Below are positions 54,912 to 64,000 of a stretch of DNA of 64,000 nt, piece by piece. Every line of letters begins with the position of its first letter. Positions within the stretch are counted from its first letter, which is position 1. The DNA is from Streptomyces taklimakanensis (GTDB lineage: Bacteria > Actinomycetota > Actinomycetes > Streptomycetales > Streptomycetaceae), in the NCBI RefSeq assembly GCF_009709575.1, contig NZ_WIXO01000001.1, positions 1,116,001 to 1,180,000 on the forward strand, given 5' to 3'. The notes below the pieces were generated by a model. The model did no database searches. It was not told the origin of the DNA and saw nothing but the letters and a program-made list of their open reading frames with translations. The position numbers and the translations under genes were made by a program.

Positions 54912-55247
54912 TCAGATCTCGCCGCGGAGCTTGGCCAGCGCCTCGGCGAGGATCGCCTCGCCGTCGGCGTCGCTGCGCCGCTCGCGCACGTACGCCAGGT
55001 GTGTCTTGTACGGCTCGGTGCGCGGCGGGTCCGGCGGGTTGTCCCGGTCCTTGCCGGCCGGAAAACCACAGCGCGGACAGTCCCAGGTCTCCGGGATCTG
55101 CGCGTCACTGGCGAAGCTTGGCTGGGTCTCGTGCCCGTTGGAGCACCAGAAGGAGATGCGCAGACGCGGCGCGGACTCGCCCCGCTCGGCCTCCCCCATC
55201 GGCCCCGCTCCGACCCGGCTGCCCCGGATCGCGTTGCCACTTGCCAC
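54912..55247 (-). CDS. rbpA: RNA polymerase-binding protein RbpA
   Basis: A 111-aa actinobacterial transcription factor that binds RNA polymerase and the principal sigma factors and raises activity. The zinc-binding core has FWCSNGHETQPSFA and ETWDCPRCGFPAGKD; the basic linker and sigma-interaction region follow (RTEPYKTHLAYVRERRS, then AEALAKLRGEI). The GTG start has GGGAG 8 nt upstream. Homologous S. coelicolor rbpA is under SigR; a weak GGTAA-N19-GTT lies upstream. Confidence 0.96.
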   Translation of the reverse strand: MASGNAIRGSRVGAGPMGEAERGESAPRLRISFWCSNGHETQPSFASDAQIPETWDCPRCGFPAGKDRDNPPDPPRTEPYKTHLAYVRERRSDADGEAILAEALAKLRGEI

Positions 55248-55327
55248 GGTCGTAACTCCCTGCCTCATGGTGCCGCGGAGCCTTGACGGACCGCTCCGCT
55301 GCGGGTGCCCCAGTGTACGTAGGGCCC

Positions 55328-55354
55328 AACGCACGTCCACAGAGCGGAGTTACC
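55328..55354 (-). promoter_or_regulatory. Weak candidate SigR promoter for rbpA
   Basis: GGTAA (55354-55350) and GTT (55330-55328) lie 19 nt apart, resembling the GGAAT-N18/19-GTT SigR consensus with two mismatches in the -35. Confidence 0.3.
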
Positions 55355-55409
55355 GTCCCGCGGACCCGTGGACGCGAGCCTCATGATAGGCCGGGATGGC
55401 GGCGGAGCG

Positions 55410-55646
55410 TCAGGAGTCGAGCTTCATCAGGATGCCGAGCGCCACGATGATGGCGAACCAGACGAGACCGACCACGACCGTGATCCGGTCGAGGTTGCGC
55501 TCGGCGACCGAGGAGCCGCCGACGGAGGACTGCATGCCGCCGCCGAACATGTCGGAGAGGCCGCCGCCCTTCCCCTTGTGCATCAGCACGAGCAGCATCA
55601 GCAGCAGGCTGAAGACGACGAGGGCGATGGAGAACCCCAGGATCAC
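55410..55646 (-). CDS. secG: Preprotein translocase subunit SecG
   Basis: A 78-aa membrane protein of the SecYEG channel. Two membrane helices (ILGFSIALVVFSLLLMLLVLM shortened by family standards, and ITVVVGLVWFAIIVALGIL) are joined by a cytoplasmic loop KGKGGGLSDMFGGGM characteristic of SecG. It lies between tpiA and rbpA, its usual actinobacterial place. Confidence 0.95.
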   Translation of the reverse strand: MILGFSIALVVFSLLLMLLVLMHKGKGGGLSDMFGGGMQSSVGGSSVAERNLDRITVVVGLVWFAIIVALGILMKLDS

Positions 55647-55724
55647 GGCTGGACCAACTCTCTCGGACGGGTGGAAGACGGATGGGAACTGCCGGGTGGT
55701 GCGGGTGGTACCGGTGTGGTGCGT

Positions 55725-55744
55725 GCCCCGCGAGGACGCGGGGC
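55725..55744 (-). terminator. Hairpin between tpiA and secG
   Basis: GCCCCGCG, loop AGGA, CGCGGGGC: an 8-bp stem 89 nt past the tpiA stop; a weak terminator or processing site. Confidence 0.4.
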
Positions 55745-55832
55745 CGGGAGACGCGGAGTGCCCGCTCCCGGCCCCGACAGGGTACGACGTACGGAGCCCG
55801 CCGTCACTCGCCGCCGATCGCGGCGGCCTTCC

Positions 55833-56609
<777 letters not shown>

Positions 56610-56758
56610 GGGTAGGGGTGCCTTTCAGTTCACTCCGCCGCGACGGCGGCTCGTGCCGTCGCCGTCCGTGCGGCGGAGAGGTGCGGGCATCGTCGTGGTC
56701 GTCCGCGGCCCGGCGGCCGCGCGGGCTCCTCCGGCCGCCGCCGGGAGGTGCCTTGGGC

Positions 56759-57964
56759 TCACGCGTCCTCCAGCGCGGCGAGCCCGGGGAGCGTCTTGCC
56801 CTCGAGGTACTCGAGACTGGCGCCGCCGCCGGTCGAGATGTGGCCGAACGCCGTCTCCTCGAAGCCCAGGATGCGGACGGCCGCGGCGGAGTCGCCGCCG
56901 CCGACGACGGTGAAGGCGGAGCTGTCGATCAGCGCCCGGGCGACGGCCCGGGTGCCCTCGGCGTAGTCGGGGTGCTCGAAGACGCCCATCGGCCCGTTCC
57001 AGAAGACGGTGGCGGCGTCGGCGAGCTTGGCCGCGTACAGCTCGCGGCTGCGGGGGCCGATGTCCAGGCCCATCAGGTCGGCCGGGATGGCGTCCGCGGC
57101 GACGGTGGTGTGCTCGGTGGGCGCCTTGGCCCCCAGGTCGGGGAAGTCGGCGGTGGCCACCACGTCCACCGGCAGGACGAACTCCACGCCCCGCTCCTCG
57201 GCGCGCTTGAGGTAGCCCCGGACGGCCGGGATCTGGTCCTCCTGGAGCAGCGAGGCGCCGATCTCGTGGCCCTGGGCCTTGAGGAAGGTGTACGCCATGC
57301 CGCCGCCGACGAGGATGCGGTCGGCGCGCTCCAGCAGGTGCTCGATGACACCGAGCTTGTCGGAGACCTTGGCCCCGCCCAGGACGACCGCGTAGGGCCG
57401 CTCGACGTCGTCGGTGAGCCGGCGCAGGACGCCGACCTCGGTGGCGATGAGGTCACCGGCGGCGTGCGGCAGCCGCGCCGGGAGGTCGTAGACGGAGGCG
57501 TGCTTGCGGTGCACGGCGCCGAAGCCGTCGCCGACGTAGCGGTCGGCCAGGGTGGCGAGGCGGTCGGCGAAGGCGCCGCGCTCGGCGTCGTCCTTGCTGG
57601 TCTCGCCGGCGTTGAAGCGCAGGTTCTCCAGCACCGCGACCTGCCCGTCGGCGAGGCCGTCGACGGTGGCGCGCGCGGACTCGCCGACGGTGTCGGAGGC
57701 GAACGCGACGTCCTTGCCGAGGAGTTCGCCGAGCCGCCGCGCGACGGGGGCGAGGGAGAACTTCGGGTCCGGGGCTCCCTTGGGGCGGCCCAGGTGGGAG
57801 GCGACGACCACCCGGGCGCCGGCCTCGACCAGCCTGGTGATCGTCGGGAGGGCCGCGCGGATGCGGCCGTCGTCGGTGATGGTCTCGCCGTCGAGCGGCA
57901 CGTTGAGGTCGGCGCGGACGAAGACCCGCCGGCCCGCCACGTCGAGATCGTCGATCGTCTTCAT
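56759..57964 (-). CDS. pgk: Phosphoglycerate kinase
   Basis: A 401-aa two-domain kinase. [14 protein letters not shown] is the signature; [19 protein letters not shown] and GGGDSAAAV complete the substrate and nucleotide sites. The ATG at 57964 (GGAG 7 nt upstream) fits better than the longer open frame. It is 135 bp downstream of gap. Confidence 0.98.
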   Translation of the reverse strand: MKTIDDLDVAGRRVFVRADLNVPLDGETITDDGRIRAALPTITRLVEAGARVVVASHLGRPKGAPDPKFSLAPVARRLGELLGKDVAFASDTVGESARATVDGLADGQVAVLENLRFNAGETSKDDAERGAFADRLATLADRYVGDGFGAVHRKHASVYDLPARLPHAAGDLIATEVGVLRRLTDDVERPYAVVLGGAKVSDKLGVIEHLLERADRILVGGGMAYTFLKAQGHEIGASLLQEDQIPAVRGYLKRAEERGVEFVLPVDVVATADFPDLGAKAPTEHTTVAADAIPADLMGLDIGPRSRELYAAKLADAATVFWNGPMGVFEHPDYAEGTRAVARALIDSSAFTVVGGGDSAAAVRILGFEETAFGHISTGGGASLEYLEGKTLPGLAALEDA

Positions 57965-58099
57965 GGTGTGGCTCCGTAGTGGTCGGCCCGTGGGGCCGAG
58001 TCCGTGGTCGGTCATCGTGAGGCGGGGCCCGCGGGACGCGTCGTCGCGCCCTGCGAGCCCCGCTGTGTCACATCTCGGCGCTGCGGTGGGACAGCGTGT

Positions 58100-59401
<1,302 letters not shown>

Positions 59402-60379
59402 TCAGCCGACCATCTCCTCCGTCAGGTTCGACTCGGTGCCGGGGATGCCCAGGTCCGCGGCGCGCTTGTCGGCCATGGCGAGCAACCGCCGGATGCGGCC
59501 GGCGACGGCGTCCTTGGTCAGCGGCGGGTCGGCCAGCGCCCCCAACTCCTCCAGGGACGCCTGCTTGTGCTCCATCCGCAGCCGGCCGGCGGCGGCCAGG
59601 TGCTCGGGCACGTCGTCGCCCAGGATCTCCAGGGCCCGCTGCACGCGGGCGCCGGCGGCGACGGCGGCGCGGGCCGAGCGGCGCAGGTTGGCGTCGTCGA
59701 AGTTGGCCAGTCGGTTGGCGGTGGCGCGCACCTCGCGGCGCATCCGCCGCTCCTCCCAGGCCAGCACGGACTCGTGGGCGCCCAGCCGGGTGAGCAGGGC
59801 GCCGATGGCGTCGCCGTCGCGGACGACGACGCGGTCCACGCCGCGCACCTCACGGGCCTTGGCGGAGATCTGGAGGCGCCGGGCGGCACCGACGAGGGCG
59901 AGGGCGGCCTCGGGGCCGGGGCAGGTGACCTCCAGGGAGGAGGAACGGCCGGGCTCGGTGAGCGAGCCGTGTGCCAGGAAGGCACCGCGCCAGGCGGCCT
60001 CGGCGTCGCAGGTGGCGCCGGAGACGACCTGCGGCGGCAGACCCCGCACGGGGCGGCCGCGGCCGTCGACCAGGCCGGTCTGCCGGGCGAGCTGGTCGCC
60101 GCCCGCCACCACGCGTACGACGTAGCGGCTGCCGCGCCGCAGGCCGCCGGGGGCCATCACCACCAGGTCGGAGGCATGGCCGAAGATCTCCAGGACGTCC
60201 TTGCGGAGTCTGCGGGCGGCGATGCCGGTGTCCAACTCGGCCTCGATCACGATGCGGCCGCTCACCAGGTGCAGTCCGCCCGCGAAGCGCAGGATCGACG
60301 AGACCTCCGCCTTCCGGCAGCAGGTCCGGGTGACGGGAAGCCGAGAGATCTCGTCCTTCACCGCTGCCGTCATCGCCAT
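59402..60379 (-). CDS. whiA: Sporulation regulator WhiA
   Basis: A 325-aa DNA-binding protein combining a LAGLIDADG-derived N-terminal fold (about residues 1-215) with a C-terminal helix-turn-helix ([21 protein letters not shown]). In Streptomyces it controls sporulation with Whi[21 protein letters not shown] is the canonical N-terminus, with GAAGGA 7 nt upstream. Its start overlaps the yvcK stop by about 10 bp. rapZ-yvcK-whiA is a conserved Gram-positive order. Confidence 0.97.
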   Translation of the reverse strand: MAMTAAVKDEISRLPVTRTCCRKAEVSSILRFAGGLHLVSGRIVIEAELDTGIAARRLRKDVLEIFGHASDLVVMAPGGLRRGSRYVVRVVAGGDQLARQTGLVDGRGRPVRGLPPQVVSGATCDAEAAWRGAFLAHGSLTEPGRSSSLEVTCPGPEAALALVGAARRLQISAKAREVRGVDRVVVRDGDAIGALLTRLGAHESVLAWEERRMRREVRATANRLANFDDANLRRSARAAVAAGARVQRALEILGDDVPEHLAAAGRLRMEHKQASLEELGALADPPLTKDAVAGRIRRLLAMADKRAADLGIPGTESNLTEEMVG

Positions 60380-61392
60380 GGGCCGATCCTTCCATGCATT
60401 CGAAAAATACGGTCGTACGCGGCGGCCAACAGTTCCGGGTCGTGCCGGGGCGTGCCCCCACCCGACGCGGCCACCTCGGCCAGCTCGACCGTTCCGCCCA
60501 ACCGCCCGGCGGCCTCGCGGAGACCGTCCTCGTCGGGCACGGCGGCCCGGTCGGCCAGCACCACGTCGAAGGTGAGTTTAGGGGCGTGCCGTGCCAAAAC
60601 CTCCAAATGACGCTGCGGGGAGAACCCATCGGTCTCACCGGGCTGCGGTGCGAGGTTGAGCGACAGCACCCGGCGCGCCCGGGTCTCGGTGAGCGCCGTG
60701 AGGAGTTCGGGGACCAGCAGGTGCGGGATCACCGAGGAGAACCAGGAGCCGGGTCCGAGCACCACCCAGTCGGCGTCCAGGACCGCCTCGACGGCCTCGG
60801 GGACGGCGGGCGGATCGTGCGGAACGAGGTGCACCTGCTGCACCTCGCCGGGGGTGAGGGCGACGGTGGCCTGGCCCCGGACGGTGGTGACCTCCTCCGG
60901 GCACGCCGGGTCGTGGCCGCGCACCAGGGCCCGCAGCTCCAGCGGGACGGCGGACATCGGCAGCACCCGGCCGTGCGCGCCCAGCAGCTTGCCCACCAGG
61001 TCCAGGGCCGCCACGTGGTCCCCCAGCTGTTCCCACAGGGCGACGATGAGGAGGTTGCCCACGGCGTGCTCGTGCAGCTCGCCCCGGCTGACGAAGCGGT
61101 GCTGGACGACCCGGGCCCACGTCCGCCCCCACTCGTCGTCCCCGCAGAGCGCGGCCAGGGCCTTGCGGAGGTCGCCGGGAGGCAGCACACCCAGCTCGTC
61201 GCGGAGCCGACCGCTGGAACCGCCGTCGTCGGCGACGGTGACGACGGCGGTCAGGTCGCGGGTGATGCGGCGCAGCGCGGCGAGCGAGGCGGACAGGCCC
61301 ATGCCGCCGCCGAGGGCCACCACCTTCGGGGTCCCGCCGCGGCTGACGCGGGTGGTGACCAGGCGCCTCAACCTTCGGGTGCGGACGCTCAC
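60370..61392 (-). CDS. yvcK: UDP-GlcNAc-binding protein YvcK (CofD-like)
   Basis: A 340-aa Rossmann-type protein required for growth on gluconeogenic carbon sources in Bacillus, binding UDP-GlcNAc. The glycine-rich [18 protein letters not shown] is followed by [19 protein letters not shown] and [15 protein letters not shown] 61392 overlaps the rapZ stop as GTGA. The preceding [11 protein letters not shown] is a basic N-terminal extension. Confidence 0.95.
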   Translation of the reverse strand: MSVRTRRLRRLVTTRVSRGGTPKVVALGGGMGLSASLAALRRITRDLTAVVTVADDGGSSGRLRDELGVLPPGDLRKALAALCGDDEWGRTWARVVQHRFVSRGELHEHAVGNLLIVALWEQLGDHVAALDLVGKLLGAHGRVLPMSAVPLELRALVRGHDPACPEEVTTVRGQATVALTPGEVQQVHLVPHDPPAVPEAVEAVLDADWVVLGPGSWFSSVIPHLLVPELLTALTETRARRVLSLNLAPQPGETDGFSPQRHLEVLARHAPKLTFDVVLADRAAVPDEDGLREAAGRLGGTVELAEVAASGGGTPRHDPELLAAAYDRIFRMHGRIGPWR

Positions 61393-62369
61393 TCGCGTCC
61401 CATGTCCCGGTGTACGACGACGGTCTCCACGCCCTCGGCGGCCAGCCGCCGGGCCAGCTTCTCGGACATCGCGACGCTGCGGTGCTTGCCGCCGGTGCAG
61501 CCCACGGCGACGGTCACGTAGCGCTTCCCCTCCCGTCGGTAACCGGCGGCGATGAGCTGGAGCAGTTCCGCGTAGCGGTCCAGGAACTCCTTGGCGCCGG
61601 GCTGGTCGAAGACGTACCGGGCGACCTCGTCGTTGAGGCCGGTGTAGGGCCGCAGCGCGGGGACCCAGTGCGGATTGGGCAGGAAGCGGCAGTCGACGAC
61701 GAGGTCGGCGTCGACGGGGAGGCCGTACTTGTAGCCGAAGGACATCACCGTCGCCCGCAACTCCGGCTCCTCCTCGCCGGCGAACTGGGCGTCGAGCTTG
61801 GCGCGCAGCTCGTGGACGTTGAGGGAGGAGGTGTCGATGACCAGGTCGGCGTCGCCGCGCAGCTCGCGCAGCAGGTCGCGCTCGGCGGCGATGCCGTCCA
61901 CGACCCGCCCGTCGCCCTGGAGGGGATGGGGGCGGCGCACCGACTCGAAGCGGCGCACCAGGGCCTCGTCGGAGGCCTCCAGGAAGACGATGCGGCGGGT
62001 GACGTTCTTGGCGTCGAGGTCGGCGAGGGACTCGCGCAGGTTGTCGAAGAAGCGGCGGCCCCGGACGTCGACGACGACGGCGATCTTCGCGACGTTGCCC
62101 TGGGAGCGGGCGCCCAGGTCGACCATGGTCGGGATCAGGGCGGGCGGCAGGTTGTCCACCACGAACCAGCCGAGGTCCTCCAGGCACTTGGCGGCGGTGC
62201 TGCGTCCCGCGCCGGACATGCCCGAGATGATCACCAGTTCGGGGATGGCCGCGCCCTCGGGCCCGCCGGTCCCCTTGGCGACCGCCGGGCCCGCGCCGGC
62301 GTCCGCCCTGTCGCTGTCCGTGCCCGTGTCCGTTCCCACCTGTGCTCCGTCTTCCGTGTGCTCGCTCAT
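61389..62369 (-). CDS. rapZ: RNase adapter protein RapZ family nucleotide-binding protein
   Basis: A 326-aa P-loop protein. Walker A is [10 protein letters not shown] (residues about 49-58) with Arg where Lys is usual, as in this family, then [19 protein letters not shown]; the C-terminal domain has [22 protein letters not shown] and [17 protein letters not shown]. In E. coli RapZ guides RNase E to GlmZ; actinobacteria lack that sRNA, so a different role is likely. A 40-residue acidic Gly/Asp tail precedes the core. GGGAGAG lies before the ATG. Confidence 0.95.
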   Translation of the reverse strand: MSEHTEDGAQVGTDTGTDSDRADAGAGPAVAKGTGGPEGAAIPELVIISGMSGAGRSTAAKCLEDLGWFVVDNLPPALIPTMVDLGARSQGNVAKIAVVVDVRGRRFFDNLRESLADLDAKNVTRRIVFLEASDEALVRRFESVRRPHPLQGDGRVVDGIAAERDLLRELRGDADLVIDTSSLNVHELRAKLDAQFAGEEEPELRATVMSFGYKYGLPVDADLVVDCRFLPNPHWVPALRPYTGLNDEVARYVFDQPGAKEFLDRYAELLQLIAAGYRREGKRYVTVAVGCTGGKHRSVAMSEKLARRLAAEGVETVVVHRDMGRE

Positions 62370-62424
62370 CCGCTCTCCCCCGGTGGTCGTTGTCGTGTCC
62401 CGGTGTCCTCGGTCTCCCCGGTGC

Positions 62425-64000
62425 TCACCGGTCTTCCAGGATCTCACCCGTGGCGGTGTTCACCGCCGGGGCGGTCGGTGCCGTCCGCGCCAGGGCCGCG
62501 GCCACGGTCTCGGCGGTCTTGCGGCCGATGCCCGGGACCTCGCAGATCTGCTCGACGGTGGCGGCGCGCAGCCGCTTGACCGAGCCGAAGTGCTTGATCA
62601 GTGCCTGCTTCCTGGTCTCCCCGAGGCCGGGGACGGCGTCGAGGGGGCCCTCCCGCATCGACCTCGACCGCTTGCCGCGCTGGTAACGGATGGCGAAGCG
62701 GTGCGCCTCGTCACGGACCCGTTGCAGAAGGTACAGGCCCTCGCTGGTGCGGGACAGGACCACCGGGTCGTCCTCGCCGGGCAGCCACACCTCCTCCATG
62801 CGCTTGGCCAACCCGCACACGGCGACGTCGTCGACGCCCAGTTCGTCCAGGGCGCGTCGGGCGGCGGCGACCTGCGGTCGGCCGCCGTCGACGACCACCA
62901 GTTGCGGCGGGTAGGCGAACTTCGGCGGCCGTTCGCGCCCCGCCTCGCCGTTCCGCTCGCCGGCGGGCCGCTCGGCCGGGGCGGTTCCCTCGTCGTCCCG
63001 GCCGTCCCGGGCGCCGTGACCGCCCTCGGCCCCGGCGGTGCCGTCGGCCTCCTCCGCCGTCGCCCACTCGCCGGTGCGCCGGCGCTCCTGGAGGTAGCGG
63101 CGGAAGCGCCGGGAGACCACCTCGTGCATGGAGCGGACGTCGTCCTGCCCCGCGAAGCCCTTGATCTGGAAGCGCCGGTACTCGCTCTTGCGGGCCAGCC
63201 CGTCCTCGAAGACCACCATCGAGGCGACCACGTCGTCGCCCTGGAGGTGGGAGATGTCGAAGCACTCGATCCGCAGCGGCGCCGAGTCCAGCCCGAGGGC
63301 CTCGGCGATCTCCTCCAGGGCCCGGGAGCGGGTGGTCAGGTCGGAGGCGCGCCTGGTCTTGTGCAGGGTCAGGGCCTGCTGGGCGTTGCGCCGGACCGTC
63401 TCCATCAGGGCCCGCTTGTCGCCGCGCTGCGGCACGCGCAGGTCGACGGCCGCGCCGCGCCGCTCGGCGAGCCACGCCGTGACCGGCTCCGCCGGCTCGG
63501 GCAGGGCCGGGACCAGCACCTCCCGGGGGACGGCGTCACCGCTCTCCTCCCCGTAGAGCTGTTGCAGGGCGTGCTCGACGAGCCCGGCGGCGGTGACCTC
63601 CTCCACCTTGTCGGTGACCCAGCCGCGTTGGCCGCGCACCCGCCCGCCGCGGACGTGGAAGATCTGGACGGCGGCTTCCAGTTCGTCCTCGGCCACCGCG
63701 ATCAGGTCGGCGTCGGTGGCGTCGGTGAGGACGACGGCGTTCTTCTCCATCGCCCGCCGCAGCGCCTCGATGTCGTCGCGCAGCCGGGCCGCCCGCTCGT
63801 ACTCCATGTCCTCGGCGGCCCGGTGCATCTCCCGCTCCAGACGGCGCAGGTGCGCGCCCGTGCGCCCGGCCATGAAGTCGCAGAACTCCTCCGCCAGCCG
63901 GCGGTGCTCCTCGGCGGTGACCCGGCCGACGCAGGGGGCGGAGCACTTGCCGATGTAGCCCAGCAGACAGGGGCGGCCGATCTGGGCCGAGCGCTTGAAG
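62425..64000 (-). CDS. uvrC: Excinuclease ABC subunit C (N-terminus beyond window)
   Basis: About 525 codons of the C-terminal part; the GIY-YIG N-terminus is off the right edge. The zinc-type Cys motif reads [20 protein letters not shown] domain [20 protein letters not shown] with [15 protein letters not shown] follows. The endonuclease domain has [21 protein letters not shown] and RDEAHRFAI. The tandem helix-hairpin-helix ends the protein ([33 protein letters not shown]). An acidic/Gly insertion of about 55 residues splits the endonuclease domain. Confidence 0.96.
   Translation of the reverse strand, partial: FKRSAQIGRPCLLGYIGKCSAPCVGRVTAEEHRRLAEEFCDFMAGRTGAHLRRLEREMHRAAEDMEYERAARLRDDIEALRRAMEKNAVVLTDATDADLIAVAEDELEAAVQIFHVRGGRVRGQRGWVTDKVEEVTAAGLVEHALQQLYGEESGDAVPREVLVPALPEPAEPVTAWLAERRGAAVDLRVPQRGDKRALMETVRRNAQQALTLHKTRRASDLTTRSRALEEIAEALGLDSAPLRIECFDISHLQGDDVVASMVVFEDGLARKSEYRRFQIKGFAGQDDVRSMHEVVSRRFRRYLQERRRTGEWATAEEADGTAGAEGGHGARDGRDDEGTAPAERPAGERNGEAGRERPPKFAYPPQLVVVDGGRPQVAAARRALDELGVDDVAVCGLAKRMEEVWLPGEDDPVVLSRTSEGLYLLQRVRDEAHRFAIRYQRGKRSRSMREGPLDAVPGLGETRKQALIKHFGSVKRLRAATVEQICEVPGIGRKTAETVAAALARTAPTAPAVNTATGEILEDR

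Overview
The window is a very GC-rich actinobacterial chromosome segment, almost certainly from a Streptomyces. Evidence is the extreme G/C preference at third codon positions, Streptomyces marker proteins (WhiA, RbpA, two-domain TerD, OpcA), frequent 4-bp ATGA/GTGA gene overlaps and several apparently leaderless genes. No tRNA, rRNA or CRISPR was seen. Identifications rest on reading the protein sequences; no database search was possible.

Region 1 (1-18844), pectin and arabinan use. At the left edge is a truncated aldehyde dehydrogenase of the 2-oxoglutarate-semialdehyde type, divergent from an IclR regulator. A purine-type NCS2 permease follows. Then comes a long leftward block: GntR regulator, DHDPS-family aldolase/dehydratase, IlvD/Edd sugar-acid dehydratase, two ABC sugar permeases, Gfo/Idh oxidoreductase, PmoA-like protein, intracellular GH43, sugar-binding lipoprotein, SGNH esterase, PL1 pectate lyase and pectinesterase. 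My reading is that secreted enzymes open pectin, the ABC system imports side-chain fragments, GH43 trims them, and dehydratase plus DHDPS protein plus aldehyde dehydrogenase take a pentonic acid to 2-oxoglutarate (Weimberg-type route).

Region 2 (17624-24500), accessory. It holds an unrecognised barrel-like protein, remnants of an oxidoreductase and of an IS5-type transposase, a divergent imine-reductase-like/MerR pair, a phytanoyl-CoA dioxygenase-like protein, a two-domain TerD protein and a 63-aa protein.

Region 3 (24514-33934), mixed functions. It contains a Tat-exported PhoX/DUF839 phosphatase behind three 11-bp PHO-box-like repeats, an acidic unknown protein, a secreted OB-fold nuclease, an EI24 membrane protein, DapD, an ECF sigma factor with its CU044_5270-like partner, and an SMR efflux protein.

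Region 4 (34052-41180), the suf operon for Fe-S cluster assembly in the order sufR, sufB, sufD, Rieske ferredoxin, sufC, sufS, sufU, sufT. Its control region carries a CAAC-N6-GTTG palindrome like the cyanobacterial SufR operator and an iron-box-like element. A long hairpin closes it.

Region 5 (41323-64000), central metabolism and development. It holds an ABC exporter, ctaA, a small conserved protein, ctaB, the tkt-tal-zwf-opcA-pgl operon, pgi, rbpA, secG, then tpiA-pgk-gap, and whiA, yvcK, rapZ and uvrC (truncated at the right edge). Together they link the oxidative pentose phosphate pathway, lower glycolysis, heme A synthesis and sporulation control.
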